Positions 51,807 to 62,348 of a stretch of 64,000 bases of DNA are shown here, in pieces. The DNA is from GCA-003244245 sp035606945 (lineage in GTDB: Bacteria > Actinomycetota > Actinomycetes > Mycobacteriales > Pseudonocardiaceae): positions 186,001 to 250,000 of the forward strand of contig DATNDR010000005.1 in the NCBI GenBank assembly GCA_035606945.1, in the 5' to 3' direction. Numbering within the stretch: the stretch's first letter is position 1; every line of letters begins with the position of its first letter. A program made the translations under genes and the position numbers. The notes beneath the pieces were generated by a model. It made no database searches, had not been told where the DNA came from, and worked only from the letters and a program-made list of their open reading frames with translations.

Positions 51807-52508
51807 GTGGAACAGCATAGCGGCATCGGCGTGCTGGACAAGGCTGTGATGGTGTTGCGCACGGTCGCTGGGAGCCCATGCGGCCTCGCCGAGCTGTGTG
51901 TCCGCACTGGGCTGCCGCGGGCCACCGCTCATCGGCTGGCGGTGGGGCTGGAAGTGCACCGGCTGCTACGCCGGGACGCAGACGGACGGTGGAGTCCCGG
52001 GCCCGCGCTACGCGAGCTGGGCGAAGGCGCCCTTGACCCCCTGCTCGACGCCGCCGCCATGGTGCTGCCGCGGCTGCGGGAGGTCACCGGGGAAAGCGTC
52101 CAGCTCTACCGGCGGGAGGGATTGGTGCGGGTTTGCGTAGCAGCCGCCGAGCCGCCCAGCGGTCTACGCGACACCGTCCCGGTGGGAGCCCGGCTACCGA
52201 TGACCGCCGGATCGGGCGCGAAGGTGCTGGCCGCATGGGCCGATCCGGCTATCCAACGTGCCGTGCTGGGCGAGGCGGTATTCGGCGAGCGAACCCTGTT
52301 GGAGGTCCGCAGGCGAGGCTGGGCGCAAAGCGTTGCCGAACGCGAGTCCGGCGTGGCCAGCGTGTCGGCCCCAGTGCGCGATGGGGCCGGCGCCGTCGTA
52401 GCCGCAGTATCGGTTTCCGGCCCGATCGAGCGCATCGGTCGGCGCCCGGGCATCCGCTGGGCGGCCGACCTGCTGGCCGCTGCCGAGGCGCTGCACAACC
52501 GGCTGTGA
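51807..52508 (+). CDS. ndgR: IclR-family regulator (NdgR/LtbR-like)
   Basis: A 233-residue IclR regulator: N-terminal winged helix (IGVLDKAVMVLRTVA, then LAELCVRTGLPRATAHRLAVGL) and a C-terminal effector domain (about 85-233). Orthologues NdgR and LtbR sit divergent from leuCD and control leucine and other amino-acid genes; the position here is identical. GTG start at 51807, apparently leaderless. The gene sits beside a degraded photolyase-like remnant downstream. Confidence 0.9.
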   Translation: MEQHSGIGVLDKAVMVLRTVAGSPCGLAELCVRTGLPRATAHRLAVGLEVHRLLRRDADGRWSPGPALRELGEGALDPLLDAAAMVLPRLREVTGESVQLYRREGLVRVCVAAAEPPSGLRDTVPVGARLPMTAGSGAKVLAAWADPAIQRAVLGEAVFGERTLLEVRRRGWAQSVAERESGVASVSAPVRDGAGAVVAAVSVSGPIERIGRRPGIRWAADLLAAAEALHNRL

Positions 52509-52636
52509 GCACAGCGCGGCGAATCCACCGTTTCGTCCTGGCGATTATCTACGCCACTGTGCTTGATTAAAAGGCGAACCGGACGCGCAGCCACGGCGCG
52601 TGCGCGGCTATCAGCGCCTAGCTGCGGGTTGACGAA

Positions 52637-52822
52637 GCTACGGCCGTTCGGGCGTGCGGACAGTGACTTCTTGACGCCGAGCACGAGCGTTTCGGTCTTC
52701 ACCCGCACCCACCGGTCGACGTTGCCGGCGTTGCCGTGCAGCTCCGGGATCAGGATCTGGCGGCCGCGCTCGGAGTCCCGGGCCTGCGGCTCAGCGTAGA
52801 TCTGGCGGACCTGGAGCAGGCG
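52637..52822 (-). pseudogene. Remnant of a spore-photoproduct-lyase-like radical SAM gene
   Basis: Minus-strand translation gives LLQVRQIYAEPQARDSERG, RQ, then IPELHGNAGNVDRWVRVK and LVLGVKKSLSARPNGRS. This matches, from memory, the N-terminal region of actinobacterial SPL-family radical SAM proteins, which continue into the CxxxCxxC cluster loop. Here that part is absent, about 15-20 residues between RQ and IPELHG are also missing, and no start codon precedes the frame, which runs into the 3' end of the DUF1990 gene. Third positions are strongly G/C, as in a recently coding sequence. Confidence 0.65.
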
Positions 52823-53525
52823 CGCGACGGGTGGCCACGCGGTGCGTGGTGATGGAGACCCCGCCGTCCGGGCGGCCGCCGGCGATTTCGCAGGCCCGCA
52901 GGCAACAGTGGGTCCACATGTTGAGCTGGATCTCTTTGGCCAGCCGAAGGTAGTTATAGGCGATGTGGGACAGCCAGTCACCCGCCCGGGCCCAGGACTC
53001 GATCTCGAATACCAGCGCATCGCCCTCGCGGAGGGTGCGAAACTCAATCTGACCGGCTTCGAGATGACCGCGAAGGGTGGCCAGACGTAGCGAGCACGCG
53101 TCGGTGCGAATTACCCGGACCGGCCCATCCCACGGTCCGGGCATCCGCACGACGTAGTCGTCCCCGACCTGGGGTGCCCCATCGGAGCCGCCCAATTGGC
53201 GGAAGAAGGCCACCTCCGACGGCACGGCCGCGTTGAGGTCGCCGACGAGGGTGCGCATGAGCTCCTCAGGAGCGCACCGGCTGCCGCGGATCCGGACCCG
53301 GTAGCGCCGGTGCAACAGCGGCCCGACACCGTCGGCGACGCGCTGGACGGCCTCGTCGACCACTGCTCCGGGCAGCTCGGGCGGGTGGTCGGCGGCCCCA
53401 CCCTCGCCCTCCCACCGGTGCAGCACCGTGGTGCGCCACAGGTAGCGCCAGCTGACCAGAACCATGCCGACCGGCCAATGCAGCAGCATCTCGGTGACCC
53501 GGCGGGGAGTGAACGCGCGGCCCAT
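52791..53525 (-). CDS. DUF1990-family protein
   Basis: A 244-residue protein of unknown function with a DUF1990-type domain in the C-terminal half: DGPVRVIRTDACSLRLATL, then EAGQIEFRTL, FEIESWARAGDWLSHIAYN and RLAKEIQLNMWTH. The N-terminal half is basic/hydrophobic (LLHWPVGMVLVSWRYLW), perhaps membrane-associated. ATG 53525 follows GAGG closely, so the start is not sure. Faces a second DUF1990 gene at 53929. Confidence 0.65.
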   Translation of the reverse strand: MGRAFTPRRVTEMLLHWPVGMVLVSWRYLWRTTVLHRWEGEGGAADHPPELPGAVVDEAVQRVADGVGPLLHRRYRVRIRGSRCAPEELMRTLVGDLNAAVPSEVAFFRQLGGSDGAPQVGDDYVVRMPGPWDGPVRVIRTDACSLRLATLRGHLEAGQIEFRTLREGDALVFEIESWARAGDWLSHIAYNYLRLAKEIQLNMWTHCCLRACEIAGGRPDGGVSITTHRVATRRAPAPGPPDLR

Positions 53526-53684
53526 CAGCCTCAATCCGTGTCGGTGAGCGCGGGTGATCCGTTCGCCTTGTGGCTTTCGTTGATTACCCTGCGAAAGGTG
53601 CGTCAAACGAAGGCGCACGCCGATCCCCGACGGTGCTCGGGCAGGCTTCGGCATAAAAACACTGGCCCGGGGTACTCGCTTGGC

Positions 53685-53906
53685 GTGACGATCGGGACGG
53701 CGCTGCACCGGGTGGGACCGGTCAGCGCGACGTTGCACGCGGCTTCTCTGGGCGCGGTCGGTCTGTGTCTGGCGCTGTGGATCCGCGCCAAGACGGTCGA
53801 CCAGGAGGAGCGCGGTAACGCCGAACGGCGGGCTATCTTCGTCGGGCTCTGGCCACCGATGTTGTGGCTGCTGGGCGACACCGTGCGGGAGTTCGAGAAG
53901 AGATAG
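53685..53906 (+). CDS. Small membrane protein, unknown
   Basis: A 73-residue protein with two hydrophobic segments (about 14-28 and 53-64) joined by a charged loop (RAKTVDQEERGNAERRA), ending WLLGDTVREFEKR. No family recognised. GTG 53685 is chosen because the hydrophobic helix follows directly; a ribosome binding site is weak. It lies 22 bases before the second DUF1990 gene and probably shares its transcript. Confidence 0.55.
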   Translation: MTIGTALHRVGPVSATLHAASLGAVGLCLALWIRAKTVDQEERGNAERRAIFVGLWPPMLWLLGDTVREFEKR

Positions 53907-53928
53907 CTGAACCCAGGGAGCGGAACCG

Positions 53929-54660
53929 GTGCGGGAAGCGCTGCTCGGGCATATCGACGTGGCCGCCGCAGTCGACGGGCTGCGACGTCTGAGCGTCAAC
54001 TATGACGAGGCCGACGCCCCAGTCGCGCATCAGCCGGGAAATTGGCACGTCGATAATCCGCGAACTCTTATCGGCCACGAGCCGACCGGCCCACCGGTGC
54101 CCGGCGGCGCCTGGGAGATCGCGTGCGGGTTGGTCAGAGCCTACGAATTCTCCGATCCGGACATCGTGCGGGCGGTGTACCGGCCTTCGGAGGAACTACT
54201 CGGACGGGACATGCTGCTCGAGGGCCGCTTTCTGGCGTTGCGGTTCTACCTGGGAGTACGGGTCACCGAGGTGGTGGACGAGACCCGAGACGGCCAGCGG
54301 GTCTGGGGGTGGGGCTACCAGACTCTCGACGGGCACCTGGAACAGGGCAAGTTAGTCTACGAGGTGGTCAAGGACCTCCGATCCGGCGAGGTGGAACTGC
54401 GGATCCGGACCTACTCCCGCCGCGCGCCGATCCAGAACCCGGTCGTACGGCTGGGCTTCGCGATGTTCGGACGGCGCACCCAGCTTCGCTTCTACGCCGC
54501 GGTCGGGCAGCGGCTGCGTAACACGGTGCAGGAGATCCTGCGCGGCGCGCAACCACCGACGCCTGCGTTGACCGGCGACGGTTTGGTGGTCGCGCCCTCC
54601 GGCGTGCACCACCACCCGCTTGAGCGTTTCACTCTGCACTCCCACCACCCGGGTGGATAA
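53929..54660 (+). CDS. DUF1990-family protein (second copy)
   Basis: A 243-residue protein with a DUF1990 domain at about 95-205: RFYLGVRVTEVVDETRDGQ, VWGWGYQTLDGHLEQGKLVY and RIRTYSRRAP. Unknown function. GTG 53929 has GGGAG nine bases upstream. It is distinct from the 52791-53525 protein in sequence but of the same family; the two flank the small membrane gene in opposite orientations. Confidence 0.72.
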   Translation: MREALLGHIDVAAAVDGLRRLSVNYDEADAPVAHQPGNWHVDNPRTLIGHEPTGPPVPGGAWEIACGLVRAYEFSDPDIVRAVYRPSEELLGRDMLLEGRFLALRFYLGVRVTEVVDETRDGQRVWGWGYQTLDGHLEQGKLVYEVVKDLRSGEVELRIRTYSRRAPIQNPVVRLGFAMFGRRTQLRFYAAVGQRLRNTVQEILRGAQPPTPALTGDGLVVAPSGVHHHPLERFTLHSHHPGG

Positions 54661-54705
54661 GCGCTGCGCCGGCTTGGCAGTGCGCAGACCGGGTAATCCG
54701 CATTC

Positions 54706-55095
54706 ATGCGCGGACCCCGGTCGTTTCCTTTCCGCTTTGCAGCGACTTACCGGTTACCGGCGCTGCTATTCGGCGTCACCAGTAACACCGCCGGTGTCTG
54801 GGTCGATGAGGCGGCGCTGCGCATCCGGTTCGGACCCTGGCGCGTACAAACACCGCTGAGCAACGTGGCCACCACCCTGCACACCGGTCCTTACTCGCTG
54901 ATCAAAACGATGGGTCCGGCTCATTTGTCCTTCGCTGACCGGGGCTTGACGTGCGCCACCAACAGCGAACGTGGCCTGTGCATCCGTTTTGTCCGACCGG
55001 TTCCCGGCATCGAGCCGCTCGGACTGCTACGGCATCCAGCCGTGACCGTTACCGTGGCCGACTGCGACGGCCTCGCCGAAGTCCTCAACCGCTAA
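54706..55095 (+). CDS. Conserved actinobacterial protein with PH-like fold, unknown
   Basis: A 129-residue beta-rich protein without signal peptide. The run RIRFGPWRVQTPLSNVATT, LSFADRGLTCATNSERG and GIEPLGLLRHPAVTVTVAD recalls a PH-domain-like conserved hypothetical of Mycobacteriales and Pseudonocardiales. Function unknown. Followed by a hairpin terminator and the tRNA pair on the opposite strand. Confidence 0.7.
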   Translation: MRGPRSFPFRFAATYRLPALLFGVTSNTAGVWVDEAALRIRFGPWRVQTPLSNVATTLHTGPYSLIKTMGPAHLSFADRGLTCATNSERGLCIRFVRPVPGIEPLGLLRHPAVTVTVADCDGLAEVLNR

Positions 55096-55109
55096 ATCGC
55101 TCGGACGAT

Positions 55110-55143
55110 CGGCCCGTGACCTGGACGGACAGATCACGGGCCG
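55110..55143. terminator. Terminator hairpin between the PH-like gene and tRNA genes
   Basis: Exact 10-bp arms CGGCCCGTGA (55110-55119) and TCACGGGCCG (55134-55143) around a 14-base loop. It lies 14 bases after the plus-strand gene and 22 bases beyond the tRNA-Glu 3' end, so it may serve both. Confidence 0.7.
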
Positions 55144-55165
55144 ACTGTCGCTGACATTACCGGTG

Positions 55166-55238
55166 TAGCCCCGACGGGATTTGAACCCGCGCTACCGCCT
55201 TGAGAGGGCGGCGTCCTAGGCCGCTAGACGACGGGGCC
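55166..55238 (-). tRNA. tRNA-Glu (CTC)
   Basis: Folds into a cloverleaf: acceptor GGCCCCG with CGGGGCT, T-arm with GGTTCAAATCC, anticodon stem CCGCC/GGCGG around loop CTCTCAA, giving anticodon CTC (Glu, GAG). CCA is not encoded. Confidence 0.95.
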
Positions 55239-55262
55239 GCGAGAACGCGATGGTGGCATTCG

Positions 55263-55334
55263 CTGGGGTACCAGGACTCGAACCTAGACTAACTGAACCA
55301 GAATCAGTCGTGCTGCCAATTACACCATACCCCA
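55263..55334 (-). tRNA. tRNA-Gln (CTG)
   Basis: Cloverleaf with acceptor TGGGGTA paired to TACCCCA, T-arm GGTTCGAGTCC, and anticodon stem ACTGA/TCAGT around loop TTCTGGT, giving anticodon CTG (Gln, CAG). 24 bases upstream of tRNA-Glu on the same strand; probably one transcript. CCA is not encoded. Confidence 0.95.
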
Positions 55335-55447
55335 CCGGATGTCCGTATCCGGGCCCTCCCATCAGCCCGAACCGGCACCGGGCAAGGATGGTAGTCGACC
55401 GCCTGTGCCGGCTTCCACTGGGCTGCCCGGGTGGGGGTGTCTACGGC

Positions 55448-56185
55448 TCACCTTCCGCGTCCAGTAACCAGCGCCGGGAGATCGGCTAACTGCCGGATCA
55501 CCGAGATACCGGCGCCCTGCGGGAGCATGCCGCAGCCTGAACGGTCCAGCCACACTCCATGCAGACCGGCGTCTCGTGCGCCCACGGCGTCGGTATCGAG
55601 CCGGTCACCGACGTGCACAGCCTGGCCAGGATGTACCCCGAGAGCATGGCAGGCTCGACGGAAGATCGCCCGGTGCGGTTTGGCTATACCGATTTCTCCG
55701 GAGATCAGCACCACATCGAACGCGAATTTCAGCCCCAGTGCATCAAGCTTGGCACGCTGGTGGTCTCCAGCCGCGTTGGTGATCGCGGCCAGTCGCAGTC
55801 CAAGGGCGCGCAACGCCCGCAGGCACGGCAGCGCATCATCGAACAACCGCCAGGATCTCCTGACGGCTGCCGTCCGGCGTTCCTCACGCCGGATGACCTC
55901 GCCGTCGCAGAGGAATTCACCCCGGCGCGCGAAGAAGTCCTTGGTGCGCTGCCGCAGCATCGGCTCAAAGCCGATCCGTCCGGCCAGGTAGCCCTCGTAA
56001 TGCTGATCGGTCAGCGCACACCAGTCAACCCACGCGTCATCGGTGCCGAGCAGCTCACGCAATCCCGCGCGAGTCGATGCCTCATAATCGACCAGCGTCG
56101 CATCCACGTCGAAGCATACGGCGGCGACTTCGTGGGAAACCAACGGTGCAGGGCTCAGCTCCGACGCAAGAGTCACCCGGTGCAC
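55448..56185 (-). CDS. HAD-superfamily hydrolase
   Basis: A 245-residue haloacid dehalogenase-type phosphatase. Motif I is CFDVDATLVDYE (nucleophile and acid/base Asp), motif II is AAITNAAG, motif III is the Lys in IGIAKPHRAIF, and motif IV is HVGDRLDTDAVGARDAG. The substrate is unknown; helical cap inserted after motif I. GTG start at 56185. Confidence 0.9.
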   Translation of the reverse strand: MHRVTLASELSPAPLVSHEVAAVCFDVDATLVDYEASTRAGLRELLGTDDAWVDWCALTDQHYEGYLAGRIGFEPMLRQRTKDFFARRGEFLCDGEVIRREERRTAAVRRSWRLFDDALPCLRALRALGLRLAAITNAAGDHQRAKLDALGLKFAFDVVLISGEIGIAKPHRAIFRRACHALGVHPGQAVHVGDRLDTDAVGARDAGLHGVWLDRSGCGMLPQGAGISVIRQLADLPALVTGRGR

Positions 56186-56620
56186 GTTAGATGCCGCCAG
56201 CGCGCGCCGACTCTGCTGACCCGGTGAAAACGGGTAACGATTCTGCAGGCGAGTCGTCGCTCTATGTGACCACGCGGCGCGCTGCGTGGTCGGCGCACCG
56301 GGGTCCGCGTAGAGCCGGAATCAGTGGCTCGAGCGGTTCCGGGTTCGCCACGGCGACCGCGGTCGATGACGCTGTGTAACCTCCACCTGATCGCCGCGCC
56401 TGCTACGGCCAATCAGCGAATAGCCGCGACACCCTCGGTAGGGGAATACGACATTGACATAGGAAGCCTCAATAAGGTCTCGTGGGCACCGGGCTACGGT
56501 GACGTGGTCCGAACATTCGCCGGTGAAGGATTCCGTTCTGGGTGCGGTGTCGGTTTGGACGCGAGTGGATCGGTGACCCCGGTACAGGCGCAGCGAGCGC
56601 CGGCGCCTGGCGATCGGCCT
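56186..56620. other. Intergenic region before the SARP-STAND regulator
   Basis: About 435 bases between divergent genes. The plus frame stays open through most of it but shows no family similarity and no ribosome binding site. TTGACA occurs at 56454-56459 without a convincing -10 partner. Promoters for both neighbours are expected here. Confidence 0.45.
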
Positions 56621-59485
56621 ATGCAGTGGCGCGCATTGGGCACGATTGAGGCGGTGATTGCCGGTCGACCGGCTGATCTCGGACCCCCCAGGCAACGGGC
56701 GCTGTTCGGGCTGCTGCTAAGCAGGGTGGACCGGCCGGTAGCCGTGGATGCGGTGATTGAGGATTTGTGGTCGGGGAATCCGCCGCCGGCCGCGTTGGCC
56801 TCGGTACGGGCGTATGTGTCGAATCTGCGGCGGGTGTTGGAACCGGACCGCCCCCCTCGAGCGCCCGCGTCGGTGTTGTGCACCCGAGCGCCGGGGTATC
56901 TGTTGAGCAGCCGCGGCGTGGATTTCGATGTGCACCGGTTCACTGGCCATGCCACGGCCGGACGGGCAGCGTTGGGTCGTGGCGATTCCACTCGTGCGGT
57001 TGCCGAATTCGAGGCGGCGTTGGGGCTGTGGCGGGGAAAAGCCTATGCCGATGTGTGTGATGCGCAGTGGGCAGCGCCGGAGGTAGCACGGCTGGAGGAG
57101 TTGCGACTGTCGGTGGTGGAGGCACGGTGCGAAGCGCAGCTGCAGCTGGGTGAGCATCACAGCGCGGTGGCCGAGTTGGAGATGCACGTACGGGGTTATC
57201 CGCTGCGCGAACACGGTTGCGAGCTGCTGGCTTTGGCGCTGTACCGGTCTGGACGGCAAGCTGAGGCGCTGGGCGCGTTGCGCGCCACCCGCACGCAACT
57301 GGCTGAGGAACTAGGCATCGACCCTGGGGCAGTGCTGCAACGGTTGGAACACGACATCCTCGCCCACGCACGGGAGCTGGATTGGCATCCGCCCATCTCA
57401 ACGCGCACCGCAATCGTTGCGCAGCGGCCTGCGCCACCCGCGCCTCCCACCGCGTCAACGGCTGACTTCAGCCTTCGGGCCTCCCAGCGCGTGGTGTCCA
57501 CCCATGTGCAGGGCCTGTCCGAGGTGCTCGGCCGGCAAACCGAACTGGCCGCTCTGCGAGCGGCGTTCACCGACCCAGCACGGCCACAGCGGCCACTGCT
57601 GCGGGTCCTCACCGGCTTGGGTGGAGTGGGCAAGACCAGCCTCGCCCGCGCCTATGCCCAGCACTACCAGGTGCATTACGGGCTGGTCTGGTGGGTCCGC
57701 GCGGAAGACCCGGAGGCGGTGCCTGGGGAGTTCCGGGCGTTGCTGGATGTGGTGGCGCCGCAGTATGCCGCGCTCGCCCACGACCCGGTGCAGGCGGTGC
57801 ACGCCATGCTGGCCAACCGCACCGGTACCTGGCTGCTGGTCATCGACAACATCGCTGAGCCGGAAGCCTTGCAGGGCCTGCTGCCCGCCGCCGGTACCGG
57901 CGACGTGCTGGTCACCAGCCGCGCTGGCACCTGGCCGGATCGGCAGCTGGTACTGCCGGTCCAACCGCTGACCCCGCCGCACGCCGTCCGATTGGTCACC
58001 GCCCTGTCCGGCGATACCGACACCGACAGCGCCGCTATCCTGGGCTACGAGTTGGGTGGCCTGCCACTGGCCCTGGCCCAAGCTGCGTGCTACGTGGCGC
58101 ACAGCGCCCTGGACCTCGCCGGCTACCTGAAGCTCTACCGCAGCCGCCGCGCCGAGCTACACCGCCAGGGCCACGCTCCGGACTACCCCGCCACCGTCGC
58201 AACCACCTGGCAACTCGCCTTCGACCAGCTCTCGGCTCCGGCGCAGGCCCTGCTCAACGTGCTGGCCTGGTACGCACCGGACACCATCCCGCTGGACCGG
58301 CTACTCACCTGTGATACCGACCGTCTCACCCTTGGCGAACCCGCCAACGGCCTGCTACGGCCGCTACTGACCGATGCCCTGCACCGGCACCGGGCCATCA
58401 CCGAGCTGATCTCCTTCAGCCTGCTCACGCGCGCCGGCCCCGGCGGATCGGTGACGGTGCACCGGCTCGTGCAGGCTGTCACTGCCGACCGGCTCATGGC
58501 CGATGGCAACCACAGGGCCTGGATCGACACCGCCGCAGCCCTCCTCGACGCCGCGTGCCCGCCCTGGGTCGGTGGCCGCGACACCATCACGTCGTTACCG
58601 GACATGCGGACCATGCAGATGTTGCACACCCATGTCCGCGCCCTGATCGAGCACCTGGATCCGGACCAGCCGATCAGCCTCAACCTGCGCCACACGCTCA
58701 TCGAGTGGGCAGGACTGACCGGTGACAGTGCGCGGGCGCACAGTTTGGGCGCCGCACTGGTCGCAGATGCGCAGCGAATACTCGGCTCCGACGATCCAGC
58801 CACCGCGATCGCCCGGAGCAGCCTGGCCCGCTGGACCGGCAAGGCTGGAGACGTGGTCCAGGCACGCGAGCAGGCCTCGGTGGTGGTAGCGAACATGATG
58901 CGAGTGCTCGGTTCCGACGACCGGCATACGTTGCTGGCCCGGATCAATCTGGCCCGATGGACCGGGGAGGCGGGCAACGCGGAAGCGGCCCGGGAGTTGG
59001 CCGCCGCCGCCGTTGAGGACACCCAACGCGTCCTCGGCGCGGATCATCGCCACACGCTGGTTGCCCGGGCCACCCTGGCTCATTGGATGGGAGAGGCAGG
59101 CGATGCGGTCGGCGCCTACAAGCTGGCCACCGCCGTGGTCGAGGACGCCCGGCGGATGTTCGGCGCCGATGACCGGTACACCTTGGTCGCCCGCTCCGAT
59201 CTGGTCCGGTGGGCCGGCGAGGCCGGCGACGTGACCGGCGCCCGGGAACTGTCCGCCACGCTGGTCGAAGATCACGAGCGGGTGCTTGGGCCGGATCACC
59301 GGTACACCGTTCTCGCCCGAGCCGGCCTGGCCCGGTGGACAGGGGAAGCCGGCGACGCCGCGCGGGCCAGGCAACTGACCACCGCGGTACTCGCCGATCT
59401 TGCCCGGCTGTACGGCGCTGAGCACCGCTACACGCTGCTCGCGTGCAGCCGGCTGGCCCCCTGGGCACAACCTCTCGGCAGCTAG
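56621..59485 (+). CDS. SARP-type STAND regulator with TPR repeats (AfsR-like)
   Basis: A 954-residue regulator. The N-terminal DNA-binding winged helix (about 1-95: WRALGTIEAV, RQRALFGLLL, VSNLRRVLEP) and bacterial transcriptional activator domain (about 100-245, ending ELGIDPG) give a SARP module. It is followed by an NB-ARC ATPase with P-loop LTGLGGVGKTSLARAYA and Walker B WLLVIDN, and a GLPLALAQ motif. The C-terminus has about six 42-residue TPR-like repeats with the pattern RYTL-x-AR-x-x-LARWTGEAGD. AfsR-type proteins activate secondary metabolism genes in response to bound nucleotides and phosphorylation. Start ATG 56621 chosen by domain start; it lacks a clear ribosome binding site and GTG 56573 is an alternative. 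Confidence 0.88.
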   Translation: MQWRALGTIEAVIAGRPADLGPPRQRALFGLLLSRVDRPVAVDAVIEDLWSGNPPPAALASVRAYVSNLRRVLEPDRPPRAPASVLCTRAPGYLLSSRGVDFDVHRFTGHATAGRAALGRGDSTRAVAEFEAALGLWRGKAYADVCDAQWAAPEVARLEELRLSVVEARCEAQLQLGEHHSAVAELEMHVRGYPLREHGCELLALALYRSGRQAEALGALRATRTQLAEELGIDPGAVLQRLEHDILAHARELDWHPPISTRTAIVAQRPAPPAPPTASTADFSLRASQRVVSTHVQGLSEVLGRQTELAALRAAFTDPARPQRPLLRVLTGLGGVGKTSLARAYAQHYQVHYGLVWWVRAEDPEAVPGEFRALLDVVAPQYAALAHDPVQAVHAMLANRTGTWLLVIDNIAEPEALQGLLPAAGTGDVLVTSRAGTWPDRQLVLPVQPLTPPHAVRLVTALSGDTDTDSAAILGYELGGLPLALAQAACYVAHSALDLAGYLKLYRSRRAELHRQGHAPDYPATVATTWQLAFDQLSAPAQALLNVLAWYAPDTIPLDRLLTCDTDRLTLGEPANGLLRPLLTDALHRHRAITELISFSLLTRAGPGGSVTVHRLVQAVTADRLMADGNHRAWIDTAAALLDAACPPWVGGRDTITSLPDMRTMQMLHTHVRALIEHLDPDQPISLNLRHTLIEWAGLTGDSARAHSLGAALVADAQRILGSDDPATAIARSSLARWTGKAGDVVQAREQASVVVANMMRVLGSDDRHTLLARINLARWTGEAGNAEAARELAAAAVEDTQRVLGADHRHTLVARATLAHWMGEAGDAVGAYKLATAVVEDARRMFGADDRYTLVARSDLVRWAGEAGDVTGARELSATLVEDHERVLGPDHRYTVLARAGLARWTGEAGDAARARQLTTAVLADLARLYGAEHRYTLLACSRLAPWAQPLGS

Positions 59486-59583
59486 CCGACCCGCTGAGCC
59501 GGCTCCAACCCAGCGCCAATCCACGGCCAAGCGTGGTGCCCGACTGTGGGCGTACCCGAAGCACGATTCGCCGGAGGCGCCCG

Positions 59584-60183
59584 ATGACCACTGTCAGCAT
59601 GTGCTCCGCGCCCGCTGATGCCCCCGACAGCGTGGCTTGCCTCTTGCTACGGATCCGCGACGGGGATGCCGCAGCGTGGGACGAGATCGTCCGCCGGTAC
59701 GGAAAGCTCGTCACGACGACGGTTCGGTCGTTCCGGCTGCAAGAAGCCGACGCACTCGACGCAGTGCAGATGACCTGGCTGCGGCTAGCCGAAAACGCCC
59801 ACCGGATACAGTTCCCCGAGCGACTCGGCGGGTGGCTGGCGACCACCGCCCGCCGCGAATGCCTGCATGTCCTGCGCCAGGGCAAACCCATCCCTGGGCT
59901 GGTCGACGTGACGCCGGACACCGTGGCTGATCCCTCGGTCGGTCCCGAACAGCACGTCATCAATGCCGACATCGCCCACACGTTACGCAAGCTCGTCACC
60001 GAGTTATCCCCTCGCCGGCGGACGCTGGTGCGGATGCTGTTCACCGATCATCCCCGCTCATACGCCGAAGTCGCCCGGATCGCCGGTATTCCGGCCGGGG
60101 GGATCGGGCCCACCCGGGCGCGAGCCTTGCGGCAGCTGCGGGACCGGCTCTGCGAACATGAGCTGGGAGCGGACATCGCCTGA
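59584..60183 (+). CDS. ECF-type RNA polymerase sigma factor
   Basis: A 199-residue sigma-70 family factor with regions 2 and 4 only. Region 2 reads AWDEIVRRYGKLVTTTVRSFRL, then ALDAVQMTWLRLAEN and RLGGWLATTARRECLHVLR. Region 4 covers LSPRRRTLVRMLFTDHP and SYAEVARIAGIPAGGIGPTRARALRQLRDR. ATG at 59584 has CGGAGG six bases upstream. No anti-sigma gene is adjacent; the preceding STAND regulator (98 bases upstream, same strand) may be functionally linked. Confidence 0.9.
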   Translation: MTTVSMCSAPADAPDSVACLLLRIRDGDAAAWDEIVRRYGKLVTTTVRSFRLQEADALDAVQMTWLRLAENAHRIQFPERLGGWLATTARRECLHVLRQGKPIPGLVDVTPDTVADPSVGPEQHVINADIAHTLRKLVTELSPRRRTLVRMLFTDHPRSYAEVARIAGIPAGGIGPTRARALRQLRDRLCEHELGADIA

Positions 60184-60202
60184 ACCGGCTTGGAGCGTCG
60201 AT

Positions 60203-62011
<1,809 letters not shown>

Positions 62012-62012
62012 G

Positions 62013-62189
62013 TCACTTGGTCGTCGTCGTCACGCACGTCTCTTCGAGGTAACCCATCAACGTCTGAGTGGCGTGCTGGACGTTGTGCGCATCCTTGAGG
62101 TGGTCTGCCACCTGCTGCATGAGGGCATCCTTGTTGGACGCGGTGTACTGGCTGAAGCACTCTTGGTGACCGCATTGGAATTGATACAT
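62013..62189 (-). CDS. DUF1059 small protein
   Basis: A 58-residue protein: MYQFQCGHQECFSQYTASN, then ALMQQVADHLKDAHNVQ, the DUF1059 pattern, with a Cys-His-Cys arrangement that may bind metal. Function unknown. ATG 62189 has GGAAGG about six bases upstream. Convergent with recQ, the stops being one base apart. Confidence 0.8.
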   Translation of the reverse strand: MYQFQCGHQECFSQYTASNKDALMQQVADHLKDAHNVQHATQTLMGYLEETCVTTTTK

Positions 62190-62348
62190 CGCTTGCCTTC
62201 CATCTTCGCGGATCAATGGTCGTCAGGCGGATTGCAAATAATCACAATCGTTCGCCCACTACTGACATTCGGCCAGCGGACGCGCACGGTTCGATTTTTG
62301 CCGAGATTTCACACCCGCCCCGGCACCACCGCGTTCAGGTGGCGCGGA

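Noticed and set aside
52106..53047. Long minus-strand frame covering the IclR gene complement and the photolyase-like remnant
   Set aside because: Only 52637-52822 resembles protein; the rest is antisense of the IclR regulator or overlaps DUF1990, and no start codon fits.
56454..56459. TTGACA as a -35 element for the SARP-STAND gene
   Set aside because: No -10 hexamer at acceptable spacing was seen downstream.
56324..56620. In-frame upstream extension of the SARP-STAND regulator
   Set aside because: The extension has no domain similarity; the winged helix begins right after the ATG at 56621.
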